Under the pieces are notes generated by a model. The model was not told the DNA's origin and did no database searches. It saw only the letters and a program-made list of their open reading frames with translations. A stretch of DNA of 5,966 nt from Thermococcaceae archaeon (GTDB lineage: Archaea > Methanobacteriota_B > Thermococci > Thermococcales > Thermococcaceae), in contig JALSON010000376.1 of the NCBI GenBank assembly GCA_026986455.1, forward strand, positions 1-5,966, read 5' to 3'. Below are positions 1 to 5,025 of the stretch, in pieces. Within the stretch, counting starts at the first letter, position 1. Each line of letters starts with the position of its first letter. A program made the translations under genes and the position numbers.

Positions 1-407
1 TTTCTTGCTGCGGCTTTGTATTTTCCAGCCTTTTCAAGGTTTTCCGCCGAGCGGAAGCGGTCGGTTATGCTCAGATCGGGCTCACTTATGTACCATATAC
101 CGAAGGCAAGAATGGTCACAAAAAAAATTATTATCGCAAGGATGTAGTGAAGGTTCTGCCACGTTATGCTCAAATACGTTCCGTAACCGCTTATAATGGT
201 GAATACCGCAAGTATAATTCCATACTTCCAGCTCTCGGCATAGAGCGTGAGCCCCGTAAAGAACAGCAGCATCAGTGTTACACCGAGGAATCCGAGGCTC
301 AGAACAACCCTTACGAGCATCCCAAAGCCCCATCTGTAAATTATGGCAGCGGCTATCCCGAGGACAATGATCAAAAACCCGATGATGTATGCCTTTATCC
401 TGTCCAT
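1..407 (-). CDS. Multi-pass membrane protein, N-terminal part (gene continues past left edge)
   Basis: Only the first 135 codons are in the window; the frame is open to base 1. The product starts MDRIKAYIIGFLIIVLG and has four hydrophobic stretches at about residues 6-24, 32-56, 62-80 and 87-107. A charged segment follows (about 108-135) ending in LEKAGKYKAAAR, which resembles the start of a TPR-like helical repeat, so the full protein may be a membrane anchor with a soluble helical domain; that is inference from a short stretch. The ATG start is supported by a GGGGGTGG ribosome binding site four bases upstream. Its first 13 bases overlap the end of ogt, so it is probably the third gene of the trmJ-ogt transcript and translationally coupled. 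I do not recognise the family and assign no function. Confidence 0.8.
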   Translation of the reverse strand, partial: MDRIKAYIIGFLIIVLGIAAAIIYRWGFGMLVRVVLSLGFLGVTLMLLFFTGLTLYAESWKYGIILAVFTIISGYGTYLSITWQNLHYILAIIIFFVTILAFGIWYISEPDLSITDRFRSAENLEKAGKYKAAAR

Positions 408-922
408 TTTTCCACCCCCTCTAACTCAAGCAGGAATTTTTTGTACTCCATTTTCGGCGTGTAAAACCCCATGCCTCCGGATGAAACCACCCTGTGACAC
501 GGAACCACTACTGGATACGGGTTCCGCTTCATGGCTCCACCTATCGCTCTCGGTGAGGTTCCGGCAAGTCCGGCCAATTCACCGTAAGTTATCACGCTTC
601 CTCTTTTAACATTTTTTGTGAGTATTTCATAAACTTTCCGCTCGAAAGGCGTTACTCCCCTGAAGCTGAGGTATTTCATGGCCTCCTCATTGTCCAGTTT
701 TCCAACCGTGACGTCATGTACGAGTTTTGTAAACGGGGACTTTTCCACCTCCAGATTTACCTTAATACCTCTTTTAGCCAGAAAACCTGTTAGCGCTGCT
801 ATCCTCTCCTCCAGATACCCCCTGCCATCGAGGGAAAATGTTATCCCGTCGATTCTGTCCCCGGAAATGACCGCAATCCACATCGCCCTACCGGAAATAT
901 CAAACCTCTCCACGCTCAGCAT
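395..922 (-). CDS. ogt: Methylated-DNA--protein-cysteine S-methyltransferase (O6-alkylguanine-DNA alkyltransferase)
   Basis: Suicide repair protein that transfers an alkyl group from O6-alkylguanine in DNA to its own cysteine. The 175-residue product has the whole family core: PCHRVV at residues 141-146 with acceptor Cys142 and His143, a glutamate at 168 matching the last member of the Cys-His-Glu relay, Tyr113 (ITYGELAG) and Arg125 (TSPRAIGGAMKRNP), which correspond to the base-flipping Tyr and 'arginine finger' of human AGT. Residues 1-85 form the variable N-terminal domain. The length matches the compact hyperthermophile enzymes. The ATG has an AAGGTG site upstream and lies inside the end of the trmJ-like gene (23-base overlap, different frame); its own end overlaps the next gene by 13 bases. 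Catalytic residues are all present, so it should be active. Confidence 0.96.
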   Translation of the reverse strand: MLSVERFDISGRAMWIAVISGDRIDGITFSLDGRGYLEERIAALTGFLAKRGIKVNLEVEKSPFTKLVHDVTVGKLDNEEAMKYLSFRGVTPFERKVYEILTKNVKRGSVITYGELAGLAGTSPRAIGGAMKRNPYPVVVPCHRVVSSGGMGFYTPKMEYKKFLLELEGVEKWTG

Positions 923-1631
923 TTTTACACCTTCTCAGCTCATCTACAGCTTTTCTGAGAGGGCCAGCGATGGAATGGGCTTCCCTTCCATAGAGGAACG
1001 ACCTTCCAAGGAGCCGTCTGAATATCGTTTTAAAATATCTCCTCCGCACAGGGTCCTTTGGATATTCGAGGACATCAAGGAGCTCCCCCCAGATCGCCAC
1101 CACGGCATCCTTCTCCCTCCATGTTGCGGGCTCCAGAGAAGGCCGGACTTCGGAGGATTTTTCTTCATACAGCTCATAGAGCACAACGGCCACCGCATGG
1201 CTCAGATTCATGGTCGGATACTCCTCACTGGCCGGAATGGTGACGGTCAGATCCATAAGCTCAAGCTCCTCATTCTCAAGCTCCCTGCTCTCCCTCCCGA
1301 AGACCAGCCCCACCTTTCCGGGATATTTCTCAAGCTTTTGTTTCAGTTCTCTCGGGGTAATCGGGGCCCTCTCTGCAATGTACTTCTTTCCGGCGATGGC
1401 TGTGGTGCCAACGGCCAGGTCGACCGCTGCCAGAGCGTCTTCGAGGTTTTCCACTATTTCCGCCGCCTCAAGGACGTCCCGGGCGTGCATTGCAAACTTA
1501 TATGCCTCGCCCCGGATTTCCGGGGGGCTGACGAGTATAAGCTCCCGCACACCAAAGTTCTTCATGGCCCTTGCGACGAATCCTATGTTCATCTGATACT
1601 CCGGTTCTACAAGGATCACCGCGAGCTTCAT
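900..1631 (-). CDS. trmJ: TrmJ-type tRNA (cytidine-32-2'-O)-methyltransferase, SpoU/SPOUT family
   Basis: Predicted AdoMet-dependent RNA ribose 2'-O-methyltransferase with the trefoil-knot SpoU fold. The three family motifs are visible in the 243-residue product: motif 1 at 15-27 (NIGFVARAMKNFG, with Asn15 and Arg21), motif 2 around 108-119 (GLVFGRESRELE) and motif 3 at 132-147 (IPASEEYPTMNLSHAV). A charged C-terminal extension of about 80 residues is as in TrmJ rather than minimal TrmL proteins. The characterised archaeal TrmJ (Sulfolobus) methylates C32 in the tRNA anticodon loop; C32 specificity here is inferred by homology, and another tRNA or rRNA site cannot be excluded. It is the first gene of the minus-strand set. 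No clear Shine-Dalgarno sits before the ATG (CCGATAAAGATG), consistent with a leaderless or very short-leader mRNA. Confidence 0.88.
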   Translation of the reverse strand: MKLAVILVEPEYQMNIGFVARAMKNFGVRELILVSPPEIRGEAYKFAMHARDVLEAAEIVENLEDALAAVDLAVGTTAIAGKKYIAERAPITPRELKQKLEKYPGKVGLVFGRESRELENEELELMDLTVTIPASEEYPTMNLSHAVAVVLYELYEEKSSEVRPSLEPATWREKDAVVAIWGELLDVLEYPKDPVRRRYFKTIFRRLLGRSFLYGREAHSIAGPLRKAVDELRRCKNAERGEV

Positions 1632-1640
1632 CTTTATCGG

Positions 1641-1653
1641 AAAAGATTTAAGG
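1641..1653 (+). promoter_or_regulatory. Candidate BRE/TATA element for the plus-strand operon
   Basis: GGAAAAGATTTAAGG (from 1639) has a purine-rich BRE-like stretch followed by a TTTAA core, an archaeal promoter arrangement. The core centre is about 34 bases before the ATG at 1683, so transcription would start near 1675, leaving a leader just long enough to hold the GGTGGGAG ribosome binding site (1674-1681). It shares the 51-base gap with the oppositely facing trmJ promoter. Spacing-based call. Confidence 0.4.
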
Positions 1654-1659
1654 CGGGGG

Positions 1660-1666
1660 ATTAAAA
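1660..1666 (-). promoter_or_regulatory. Candidate TATA box for the trmJ-ogt-membrane protein operon
   Basis: Read on the minus strand this is TTTTAAT, within CATTTTAATCC. Its centre is about 30 bases upstream of the trmJ start, which would place transcription start roughly 5-8 bases before the ATG, fitting the missing ribosome binding site. A second AT-rich core (CTTAAATC, 1645-1652) lies too close to the ATG to act as the TATA box for this gene. Assigned by spacing and composition only. Confidence 0.4.
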
Positions 1667-1682
1667 TGCTTGCGGTGGGAGA

Positions 1683-2345
1683 ATGAGAAGGGAAAATATC
1701 GGACTGCTTCTATACTCTTCAGCTTTTGCAATCTCGCTTTACATGGTGGTGGGAGCTTTAATGGTGATTTTAACCCGGGGGGCGATTGTTCTGGGCAGGA
1801 GCGCGAGCGGCAATGCCCTGCTTTTAGAGGTGCCCTTACTCGTTCTGCCCTTCCTCTCGCTTCTATTTTTCAGGAGGAAGGCGAGGTTTTTCTCGGGCCT
1901 CTCTCTTTTTTCAGCATTCTCTCTGGCGCTGTTCCAGAGGGCTGATATTCAGGCGTCACCGCTCTTCCTTGCAGGGCTCGTGCTTTCATTCCTCGCCCTC
2001 ATAGCAGGATTCCCGAGGGAAAAGCAGCAGGTTAGCCTGAACGAGAGAACGGCAAATGCCATTCTGAGCACTGCCACGGTTGCGGTCATGGTCAGGGCAT
2101 GGAGCTTTGCATGGCCCGCTGAACTGAAGCTGCCGGTGTTTCTTATGGGGTCTGTGGGCGTTCTGCTGCTTCTCTTCAGAAACAGGGTTGTGTCGAGCGG
2201 TGGCATTCCCCTCCTGGTGTTCTTTTACTGCTCGGCAGCATACACGCTCTATGCCTCGAACCTGACGAGCTGGAGGATTTTCTGGGGGTTTTCGATGGTT
2301 CTGCTTGCATACTCCCTACTCCCGCTGAGGAAGCTCCTGAGGTGA
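1683..2345 (+). CDS. Hypothetical eight-helix integral membrane protein
   Basis: The 220-residue product is strongly hydrophobic, with predicted membrane segments at about residues 6-31, 45-63, 68-84, 92-110, 123-143, 149-165, 173-191 and 197-214. Short charged loops (RRKAR at 64-68, PREKQQ at 111-116, RNR at 166-168) and the RKLLR C-terminus are consistent with several cytoplasmic loops. I see no catalytic, nucleotide-binding or metal-binding motif, and no signal peptide distinct from the first helix. The ATG has GGTGGGAG just upstream. The stop codon lies inside the ribosome binding site of panE, with 4 bases between the genes, so the two are surely co-transcribed; a link to pantothenate/CoA metabolism, for example transport, is only a guess from position. 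An ATG at 1666 is in another frame and encodes just six residues. Confidence 0.8.
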   Translation: MRRENIGLLLYSSAFAISLYMVVGALMVILTRGAIVLGRSASGNALLLEVPLLVLPFLSLLFFRRKARFFSGLSLFSAFSLALFQRADIQASPLFLAGLVLSFLALIAGFPREKQQVSLNERTANAILSTATVAVMVRAWSFAWPAELKLPVFLMGSVGVLLLLFRNRVVSSGGIPLLVFFYCSAAYTLYASNLTSWRIFWGFSMVLLAYSLLPLRKLLR

Positions 2346-2346
2346 T
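2339..2346 (+). promoter_or_regulatory. Strong ribosome binding site for panE
   Basis: GAGGTGAT is close to the full archaeal anti-Shine-Dalgarno complement. It overlaps the end of the upstream membrane-protein gene, including its TGA stop, and ends three bases before the panE ATG. It fixes the panE start and suggests translation passes directly from one gene to the next. Confidence 0.85.
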
Positions 2347-2349
2347 ATC

Positions 2350-3258
2350 ATGAGGATCTGCGTGCTCGGGGCTGGATCAATAGGCTCCCTCTTCGGAGCC
2401 CTGCTGGCGAGGGCCGACAACGAGGTGGTTCTTATAGGGAGGGAGGAACATGTCAGGGCAATAAATGAAAGGGGACTCAGGATTGTCGGTGCTGAGGATT
2501 TCACGGTATATCCCGAGGCTTTAACCTACGCTCCCGAGGAGGAGCCTGACCTGATAATCCTCGCAACGAAGTCATACTCGACCTCACATGCCCTCGACTG
2601 TGCCGCACGCTGCATCGGGAGAAGGACATGGATTCTGAGCATCCAGAACGGCCTCGGAAATGAGGATCTCGTTCTAAAGCACACGAAAAATGTCCTCGGA
2701 GGAATAACAACAAACGGTGCGATGATGGTCGATTGGGGAACTGTCAGGTGGACGGGGAAGGGCATAACAACCATCGGCCTCTACCCGAAGGGCACCCACG
2801 GCTTCGTTGAAAAGGTGGCGGATACGTTTGGTGAAGCAGGCATCGAGACGTACGTTACCGACAACATCATAGGGTGGAAATGGGCCAAGGTGATCGTCAA
2901 TTCGGTTATAAATCCCATAGGAACCCTGCTGGAGGTTAAAAACGGCTTTATCCTTGAGGATGACTATCTTCAGGGGATTGCTGTGGAAATAGCGAGGGAG
3001 GGCTGCATAACGGCCCAGCAGTACGGGGTGGAGTTCGAAGTGCATCCGCTTGAGCTCCTCTGGAGCACCCTTGAAAAGACGAGGGACAACTACAATTCCA
3101 TGCTTCAGGACATCAGGAAGGGCAAAAAGACGGAGATAGACTACATAAACGGAAAAATCGTCGAGTACGCTGAGAGTATAGGGCTGAAAGCCCCGATGAA
3201 CGCTCTCCTGTGGGCTCTTATAAAGGCAAGGGAGCGGAAGATAAATAAAGCGGAGTGA
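2350..3258 (+). CDS. panE: 2-dehydropantoate 2-reductase (ketopantoate reductase)
   Basis: Reduces 2-dehydropantoate to pantoate with NAD(P)H in coenzyme A synthesis; in archaea pantoate then goes through pantoate kinase and phosphopantothenate synthetase. The 302 residues match the family length. An N-terminal Rossmann fold carries GAGSIG at 7-12. Family residues Asn100 (IQNGLG), catalytic Lys180 ([14 protein letters not shown], equivalent to E. coli Lys176) and Glu262 ([10 protein letters not shown], equivalent to Glu256) are present. Cys84 (HALDCAAR) is at the position recalled for the cysteine that forms a disulfide with CoA in the T. kodakarensis enzyme, which is feedback-inhibited by CoA; this suggests the same control here. 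It is the second gene of the plus-strand operon, 4 bases after a membrane protein and 25 before the DUF47 gene. Assignment is firm; NADH preference is not readable from sequence. Confidence 0.95.
   Translation: MRICVLGAGSIGSLFGALLARADNEVVLIGREEHVRAINERGLRIVGAEDFTVYPEALTYAPEEEPDLIILATKSYSTSHALDCAARCIGRRTWILSIQNGLGNEDLVLKHTKNVLGGITTNGAMMVDWGTVRWTGKGITTIGLYPKGTHGFVEKVADTFGEAGIETYVTDNIIGWKWAKVIVNSVINPIGTLLEVKNGFILEDDYLQGIAVEIAREGCITAQQYGVEFEVHPLELLWSTLEKTRDNYNSMLQDIRKGKKTEIDYINGKIVEYAESIGLKAPMNALLWALIKARERKINKAE
3241..3249 (+). promoter_or_regulatory. Possible internal promoter before the DUF47-serA pair
   Basis: CGGAAG followed by ATAAATAAAG, inside the last codons of panE, resembles a BRE plus TATA box. 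It would start transcription near 3270, just before the ribosome binding site GGGGGGATT (3272-3280) of the DUF47 gene. The 25-base gap here is the widest in the operon, so a separate start is plausible, but Lys/Ile/Asn-rich coding sequence alone can give this pattern. Confidence 0.22.
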
Positions 3259-3283
3259 TTATATCTCACCCGGGGGGATTGAA

Positions 3284-3931
3284 ATGCCCATATTCGGTGG
3301 AAAGGAAAACAGTGTCTTTGGTGCTCTCAACAGGCACATGGAGGTTGTGGGGGCTACCCTGGAAAAATTCAGGGAGATGATGGCGGCTTATCTCGATGAA
3401 GACCTGGAGAAAGCCAGAGAGCTGGAGGTTCAGGTGGGCAGGCTTGAGAGTGAGGCCGATTCTCTGAGGAGGGAGATAGAGACAATGCTCTATGAGGGGG
3501 CTTTTCTGCCTGCGAGCAGGGGAGATTACGTCAGGCTGTCGGAGGAAATTGACCAGGTCGCGGATGCTGCCGAAAGCGCGGCCCATACATTGATCCTCGC
3601 AAAGCCGAAGGTGCCGCTTGAGATAAAGGATGAGATTATAGCTCTCGTGGATGCTGCGCTCGAAACCTATGAAACCCTGATGGCGGGCGTGAAGAACCTC
3701 AACGTCGATGTGAATAAAGCATTGGAGTATGCCAAAAAGACGGAGGATGCCGAGGAGAGGGCCGATGAGCTTGAGTATGATGCAAAGAGGAAGGCCTTTG
3801 AAAGCGAGACGATAAGCACGTATGCAAAGCTTATATGGAACCAGATTCTGACGAAGATAGGGGACATAGCCGACAGGGCTGAGGATGCCTCTGATCAGGT
3901 GATGCTGATGGCAATAAAAAGGAGGGGTTGA
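3284..3931 (+). CDS. DUF47 / TIGR00153-family PhoU-like helical protein
   Basis: The 215-residue, almost entirely alpha-helical product fits the DUF47 family, whose members resemble PhoU and often accompany low-affinity phosphate permeases (Pit) as presumed regulators. Seen directly: start MPIFGGKENSVF as usual in the family, a long charged helix at about 25-70 with coiled-coil character, and two PhoU-like acidic metal-binding patterns, EEIDQVADAAE at 87-97 (Asp90, Asp94) and GDIADRAEDASD at 193-204 (Asp194, Asp197, Asp201, Asp204). There is no membrane segment, so it should be cytoplasmic. No Pit gene is in the window; the partners here are panE upstream and serA one base downstream. Function as a phosphate-transport regulator is by family only; the local context does not support it. 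Confidence 0.87.
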   Translation: MPIFGGKENSVFGALNRHMEVVGATLEKFREMMAAYLDEDLEKARELEVQVGRLESEADSLRREIETMLYEGAFLPASRGDYVRLSEEIDQVADAAESAAHTLILAKPKVPLEIKDEIIALVDAALETYETLMAGVKNLNVDVNKALEYAKKTEDAEERADELEYDAKRKAFESETISTYAKLIWNQILTKIGDIADRAEDASDQVMLMAIKRRG

Positions 3932-3932
3932 T

Positions 3933-4847
3933 ATGAGGGTTTTGGTTGCTGCACCTTTGCATGAGAAGGCTTTTGAGGTTTTGAGGAATGCAGGTTTTGA
4001 GGTTCTTTACGAGGAGTATCCGGATGAGGAAAGGCTGGTTGAGCTTGTTGGGGATGTTGAGGCTGTGATAGTCAGGAGCAAGCCCAAGGTGACCCGGAAG
4101 GTTATCGAGGCCGCCCCGAAGCTCAGGGTCATCGGAAGGGCCGGTGTTGGTCTCGACAACATAGACCTTGAGGCGGCCAAGGAGAGGGGAATTGAAGTCG
4201 TCAACTCTCCCGGTGCCTCAAGCAGGAGCGTTGCCGAGCTTGCCTTAGCTCTAATGTTCAACGTCGCAAGGAAAATAGCCTTTGCCGACAGGAAGATGAG
4301 GGAAGGAGTCTGGGCGAAAAAGCAGTGCCTCGGAATGGAGCTTGAGGGCAAAACTCTGGGAATAGTTGGTTTTGGAAGGATTGGCTACCAGATAGCGAAG
4401 ATAGCGAAAGCCATGGGCATGAACCTTCTCCTCTACGACCCGTATCCAAACGAGGAGAGGGCCAGAGAGGTGGGGGGGAAGTTCGTCGAGCTTGAGGAGC
4501 TCTTAAAGGAGAGCGACGTTGTCACGCTCCACGTCCCCCTGCTGGATTCAACGTACCACCTAATCAACGAGGAAAGGTTGAGGCTCATGAAGCCGACTGC
4601 CATCCTCATAAACGCCGCCCGCGGCCCCATAATTGATACGGATGCTTTGGTTAAAGCGCTCAGGGAGGGCTGGATTGCCGGTGCCGGCCTGGACGTCTTT
4701 GAGGAGGAGCCCCTTCCCAAGGACCATCCGCTGACGGAGCTTGACAACGTGGTTCTAACGCCCCACATCGGTGCTTCAACCGTTGAGGCCCAGATGAGGG
4801 CGGGCGTTCAGGTCGCCGAGCAGATAGTCGAAATCCTGAAGGGCTGA
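3933..4847 (+). CDS. serA: D-3-phosphoglycerate dehydrogenase, short form without ACT domain
   Basis: NAD-dependent oxidation of 3-phosphoglycerate to 3-phosphohydroxypyruvate, first step of the phosphorylated serine pathway. The 304-residue product has the D-2-hydroxyacid dehydrogenase layout: a split catalytic domain, a NAD-binding Rossmann domain with GFGRIG at 146-151 and the following acidic Asp169 (LLLYDPYP), and the catalytic set Arg230 (NAARGPIIDTDAL), Glu259 (FEEEP) and His278 (TPHIGAST). It ends right after the last catalytic-domain helix, so it lacks the C-terminal serine-sensing ACT domain of E. coli SerA; serine feedback is therefore not expected. Glyoxylate or hydroxypyruvate reductase activity is possible, since the subfamilies are close. 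The ATG has GGAGG at 3921-3925 and follows the DUF47 stop by one base. The first 45 codons have aberrant third-base use (see findings). Confidence 0.92.
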   Translation: MRVLVAAPLHEKAFEVLRNAGFEVLYEEYPDEERLVELVGDVEAVIVRSKPKVTRKVIEAAPKLRVIGRAGVGLDNIDLEAAKERGIEVVNSPGASSRSVAELALALMFNVARKIAFADRKMREGVWAKKQCLGMELEGKTLGIVGFGRIGYQIAKIAKAMGMNLLLYDPYPNEERAREVGGKFVELEELLKESDVVTLHVPLLDSTYHLINEERLRLMKPTAILINAARGPIIDTDALVKALREGWIAGAGLDVFEEEPLPKDHPLTELDNVVLTPHIGASTVEAQMRAGVQVAEQIVEILKG

Positions 4848-4855
4848 TGCCCTTC
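4838..4855 (+). repeat. Hairpin across the serA stop codon
   Basis: GAAGGGC, loop TGAT, GCCCTTC: a perfect 7-base stem with a 4-base loop that contains the serA TGA stop. It is followed by the pyrimidine-rich TCCTTTC. It could stabilise the mRNA 3' end. Archaeal termination does not need such a hairpin, so I call it a structure rather than a terminator. Confidence 0.5.
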
Positions 4856-4886
4856 TCCTTTCAAGATTTGCAGCATAATTCGAAAC

Positions 4887-4892
4887 TTTTTT
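4887..4892 (+). terminator. T6 run, likely transcription terminator after serA
   Basis: A run of six T on the coding strand, 40 bases past the serA stop. Intrinsic termination in Thermococcales relies mainly on such T runs. It is flanked by a weak inverted repeat, CGAAA (4881-4885) and TTTCG (4890-4894). It would close the four-gene plus-strand operon before the fumarase promoter region. Confidence 0.5.
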
Positions 4893-4898
4893 CGTAAA

Positions 4899-4914
4899 GT
4901 CTGTCAGTATGGTG
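4899..4914 (+). repeat. Direct repeat copy 1, GT(C/T)TGTCAGTATGGTG
   Basis: GTCTGTCAGTATGGTG is matched at 15 of 16 bases by the copy at 4933-4948; the last 13 bases are identical. The copies start 34 bases apart, about three helical turns, so a protein bound at both would lie on the same DNA face. In this copy the right half-site of the palindrome seen in copy 2 is degraded (TGGTA instead of TGACA). Confidence 0.75.
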
Positions 4915-4926
4915 GTAATGTTTACC
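4914..4926. repeat. Inverted repeat GGTAA-TGT-TTACC
   Basis: A perfect 5-base inverted repeat with a 3-base centre lies between the two direct-repeat copies. AATGTTT inside it (4917-4923) recurs at 4930-4936. It may be a further binding site or part of the same regulatory cluster. It is short enough that chance is possible. Confidence 0.4.
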
Positions 4927-4932
4927 CGGAAT

Positions 4933-4948
4933 GTTTGTCAGTATGGTG
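4933..4948 (+). repeat. Direct repeat copy 2, GT(C/T)TGTCAGTATGGTG
   Basis: GTTTGTCAGTATGGTG differs from copy 1 at one base. Unlike copy 1 it continues into a full palindrome (4936-4951), so this is probably the better binding site. It lies about 40 bases upstream of the likely TATA box of the fumarase gene. Confidence 0.75.
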
Positions 4949-4951
4949 ACA
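4936..4951. promoter_or_regulatory. Candidate operator palindrome TGTCA-N6-TGACA
   Basis: TGTCAGTATGGTGACA has perfect 5-base inverted arms around a 6-base centre, the shape of a site for a dimeric helix-turn-helix regulator. The degenerate copy 34 bases upstream strengthens the case. It does not match the Thermococcales sites I know: the glycolytic motif TATCAC-N5-GTGATA or the SurR half-sites GTTC-N3-AAC. Lying upstream of the TATA box, it would suit activation of the fumarase gene better than repression; that is inference. Confidence 0.45.
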
Positions 4952-4981
4952 AGCTTTTCTCGCTTTTTGACAGGTGATCTC

Positions 4982-4995
4982 AAGCTTTTTAATCC
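4982..4995 (+). promoter_or_regulatory. Candidate BRE/TATA element for the fumarase alpha gene
   Basis: AAGCTTTTTAATCC contains a T-rich TATA-like core centred near 4989-4990. Transcription would start about 26 bases on, near 5015, giving a leader of around ten bases that just includes the GGTGA ribosome binding site. AATTTTAAC at 5004-5012 is a second AT-rich core but is too near the start codon. Confidence 0.45.
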
Positions 4996-5013
4996 AAACA
5001 TCGAATTTTAACT

Positions 5014-5018
5014 GGTGA
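5014..5018 (+). promoter_or_regulatory. Ribosome binding site supporting a TTG start
   Basis: GGTGA lies seven bases before TTG at 5026. An in-frame TGA stop occupies 5023-5025, directly before the TTG, so the protein cannot begin further upstream. The only other early in-frame start is GTG at 5041, five codons later and 22 bases past this site. TTG at 5026 is therefore the better choice. Confidence 0.6.
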
Positions 5019-5025
5019 ACGCTGA

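Noticed and set aside
678..1664. Long plus-strand frame (328 codons) opposite ogt and trmJ.
   Set aside because: It is antisense to two genes with intact catalytic motifs; its product is Arg/His/Pro/Ser-rich with no family features and no ribosome binding site.
1666..1686. Six-codon upstream frame (ATG CTT GCG GTG GGA GAA TGA) whose stop overlaps the ATG at 1683.
   Set aside because: The predicted transcription start near 1675 is downstream of this ATG, it has no ribosome binding site, and the ATGA overlap is easily due to chance.
2674..3045. Minus-strand frame opposite panE.
   Set aside because: Antisense to conserved panE codons, including the catalytic lysine region; no motif of its own.
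3256..3270. TTATAT in the panE-DUF47 gap as a promoter, and GTGA...TCAC as a hairpin.
   Set aside because: The TATA-like core would place the transcript start past the DUF47 ATG, and the 4-base stem is too weak to call.
4909..4977. Small frame ATG...TGA encoding 22 residues (MVVMFTRNVCQYGDKLFSLF...) in the gap before the fumarase gene.
   Set aside because: No ribosome binding site, and the repeats and palindrome explain the sequence better. The two repeat copies fall in different frames within it, which is not expected of a protein-level repeat.
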